DNA of 64,000 nucleotides, taken from NCBI RefSeq assembly GCF_963973895.1, contig NZ_CAXBBF010000003.1; one strand, given 5' to 3'. The notes beneath the pieces were generated by a model, which searched no databases, had not been told where the DNA came from, and saw only the letters and a list, made by a program, of their open reading frames with translations. Shown one piece after another: positions 62,637 through 64,000 of the stretch (position 1 is its first letter; each line of letters starts with the position of its first letter). Both the position numbers and the translations under genes were made by a program. This DNA is from Porticoccus sp950063125 (GTDB lineage: Bacteria; Pseudomonadota; Gammaproteobacteria; Pseudomonadales; Porticoccaceae).

Positions 62637-64000
62637 TTATTCTTCTACCATGATCACTGGATGGACGTCGGGCAGGTCACCAATATCAATATTGTGTCTT
62701 GCACCGTACATCGGGGTACCCAGCTCTTCTTCAGGCAGTTCCCAATCTGCAGGAAGATCCCAGAATTCCTTGAATTCGGCAAGGAATTTGGCTGACAGAT
62801 AGAAGCTTGACGCGAACATCTGCTGGACTGCCAAAGATGCGTCTTTATCGATGATTTTAGCGCGCTCTGTTTCCATCCACTCACGCACTGGAACACCGCG
62901 GCCGATACGTTCTTTGCGGATTTCAGCCTGACGAGCTTTGGTTTTCGCTGCATCGATAGTGTAAACACCTTCGTCATCTTTGGTGAACACTGCACCGTAG
63001 ATTTTTATAGCGAACTCTTCCATCAGGAAGTTTTGGTTAAGGTCTTCCTGAATGGAAGAAATTTCGCGATCCAGAGGATCACCAAAACCAGGGCCACCGC
63101 GCAGATAGTTCAGGTACAGGTCACCATTATCGAACATGTCTTCAGTGGTAATACACTGCTTGTCACGCTTAACAATGGCATCCGGGCCGAGGTGTTTTTC
63201 GTATTCACAGAGTGAAGGATCACGGTCCTGACCAAGTGGCAGAGATTTACCTTCGGCGATACGCTCTTTCAGGCCGGTGTTATGAGCCTCAAAACGGTAG
63301 CCGGTAGCTGACGGATAACCACCCATCAAGCCCCAGTCACTGTTCATGTAGCCATTGCCCATGAAGAACATGGTCCAGTCTGCCGAGTTCCAAACCATAC
63401 GGAGGGTTTCATAACCCAAACCACCGCGGTACTTACCGTAACCGCCAGTATTGGTTTTGATACGACGACCCATGTACAACAGCGGTTCAGCCAGTTCCCA
63501 GATCTCGATATCGCCCATGTCACCTTCAGGGTTCCAAATTGCAGCAGCGTGGTTCAGGCCATCTTTCATAGCACAGGCACCAGTACCACAAGCTGCAGTT
63601 TCGAAGCTGTTAACCGCGTGAACTTCGCCGTCCTGGTTCACACCACCACCTTGCAACCAGTTACAGGGGTTGGAGTTACCGGCGTTAACTTCTTCCAGAT
63701 AACCGCGGGCGAAGTACGTACGGCTGATGCCGCGCCACAAGGAACTCCAGGATGACACCAGGAAGTGCCACGCGTCAGCATGTGCTGTACGGCGGTCTTT
63801 CGGGTTGGTCCAGGTACCTGCAGGGCAACGGAACTCAGTCGCATAACGAGGACCATCATTGATACGTTCGGTAGGAACCAGAGACTGGGTCATCATCACC
63901 CAGATACCGGAGGTGAACGCAGTGGGGTTAGTGTTATAGGTGTGCCAGCCCCAGCGGCTGCAACCTTCGAAATCAAGACGCCAGGTGCCATTGGCTTTCA
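62637..64000 (-). CDS. acxB: Acetone carboxylase alpha subunit (hydantoinase B/HyuB type), partial
   Basis: The 3' part of the large subunit; the frame runs off the right edge (still open at 64000, with NGTWRLDFEGCSRWGWH before the first in-window Met). HYUB-type signatures are seen: WLQGGGVNQDGEVHAVNSFE, KTNTGGYGKYRGGLGYE and MGNGYMNSDWGLMGGYPSA. Family members are about 770 aa, so roughly 320 residues are missing. With acxC just after it, an acxA (HyuA-type) gene is expected further right. Confidence 0.93.
   Translation of the reverse strand, partial: KANGTWRLDFEGCSRWGWHTYNTNPTAFTSGIWVMMTQSLVPTERINDGPRYATEFRCPAGTWTNPKDRRTAHADAWHFLVSSWSSLWRGISRTYFARGYLEEVNAGNSNPCNWLQGGGVNQDGEVHAVNSFETAACGTGACAMKDGLNHAAAIWNPEGDMGDIEIWELAEPLLYMGRRIKTNTGGYGKYRGGLGYETLRMVWNSADWTMFFMGNGYMNSDWGLMGGYPSATGYRFEAHNTGLKERIAEGKSLPLGQDRDPSLCEYEKHLGPDAIVKRDKQCITTEDMFDNGDLYLNYLRGGPGFGDPLDREISSIQEDLNQNFLMEEFAIKIYGAVFTKDDEGVYTIDAAKTKARQAEIRKERIGRGVPVREWMETERAKIIDKDASLAVQQMFASSFYLSAKFLAEFKEFWDLPADWELPEEELGTPMYGARHNIDIGDLPDVHPVIMVEE

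Overview
The window looks like a piece of a marine-type gammaproteobacterial chromosome, probably a relative of Pseudomonadales/Cellvibrionales (Spongiibacteraceae-like). This placement is inferred from the 16S 5' half, from gene order that matches Pseudomonas in several blocks (rrn-tyrS-M23-anmK-erpA-bactofilin-argC; ubiI-ubiH-pepP-ygfB-zapA-6S RNA-5-FCL; tkt-epd-pgk-fba; sahR-metK-ahcY-metF), and from a heme pathway that includes HemJ. No species can be named from the sequence alone.

Layout. 1-1087 is the 5' part of a 16S rRNA gene on the minus strand, preceded by boxA and three tandem consensus-like promoters. 1646-8585 is a conserved housekeeping block (tyrS, M23 endopeptidase, anmK, erpA, bactofilin, a coiled-coil membrane protein, argC). 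8686-18396 holds a ClC transporter, hemJ, a DUF924 protein, hemL, a lipase-like hydrolase, a Bax-type glucosaminidase, a polysaccharide deacetylase and a penicillin-acylase family enzyme. 18656-19990 is a class II Fic protein.

19976-26658 is the accessory region. It is bracketed by an exact 21-bp direct repeat that carries the last five codons of the Fic gene. Inside are a cytochrome b561 plus membrane-anchored LuxR-type regulator pair, then a run of unrelated small genes all on the minus strand: YoeB/YefM toxin-antitoxin, an orphan fragment, an ApeA-like HEPN protein, a class D beta-lactamase cut before its KTG motif, a second HEPN-like protein and a TIR-domain protein. attC-like sequences lie next to several of these genes, and palindromic REP/MITE-like elements sit at the 3' ends of others, twice supplying a gene's stop codon. 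I read this as a degenerate integron-cassette array (no integrase in the window) invaded by mobile palindromes. It is the most interesting part of the window.

26703-61778 is again core genome: hemB, rlmI, gcvH, ubiI, ubiH, pepP, ygfB, a ZapB-like protein, zapA, 6S RNA, 5-FCL, pyk, alkaline phosphatase, a UbiA-family prenyltransferase, ilvA, rpiA, srkA, an MFS protein, a DUF1653 protein, a peroxiredoxin, a FAH-family hydrolase, D-2-hydroxyglutarate dehydrogenase next to serA, an alpha/beta hydrolase, fba-pgk-epd-tkt, the SAH/SAM cycle operon sahR-metK-ahcY-metF with a perfect 12-bp inverted-repeat operator, rsmE and secB. The window ends with acetone carboxylase genes (acxC and the 3' part of acxB), which suggests growth on acetone or related ketones.

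Three heme genes (hemJ, hemL, hemB), three SAM-cycle enzymes and three Calvin/glycolysis-type sugar phosphate enzymes lie in separate core clusters. The accessory island separates the Fic gene from hemB and is the only part with mixed composition and obvious recombination scars.
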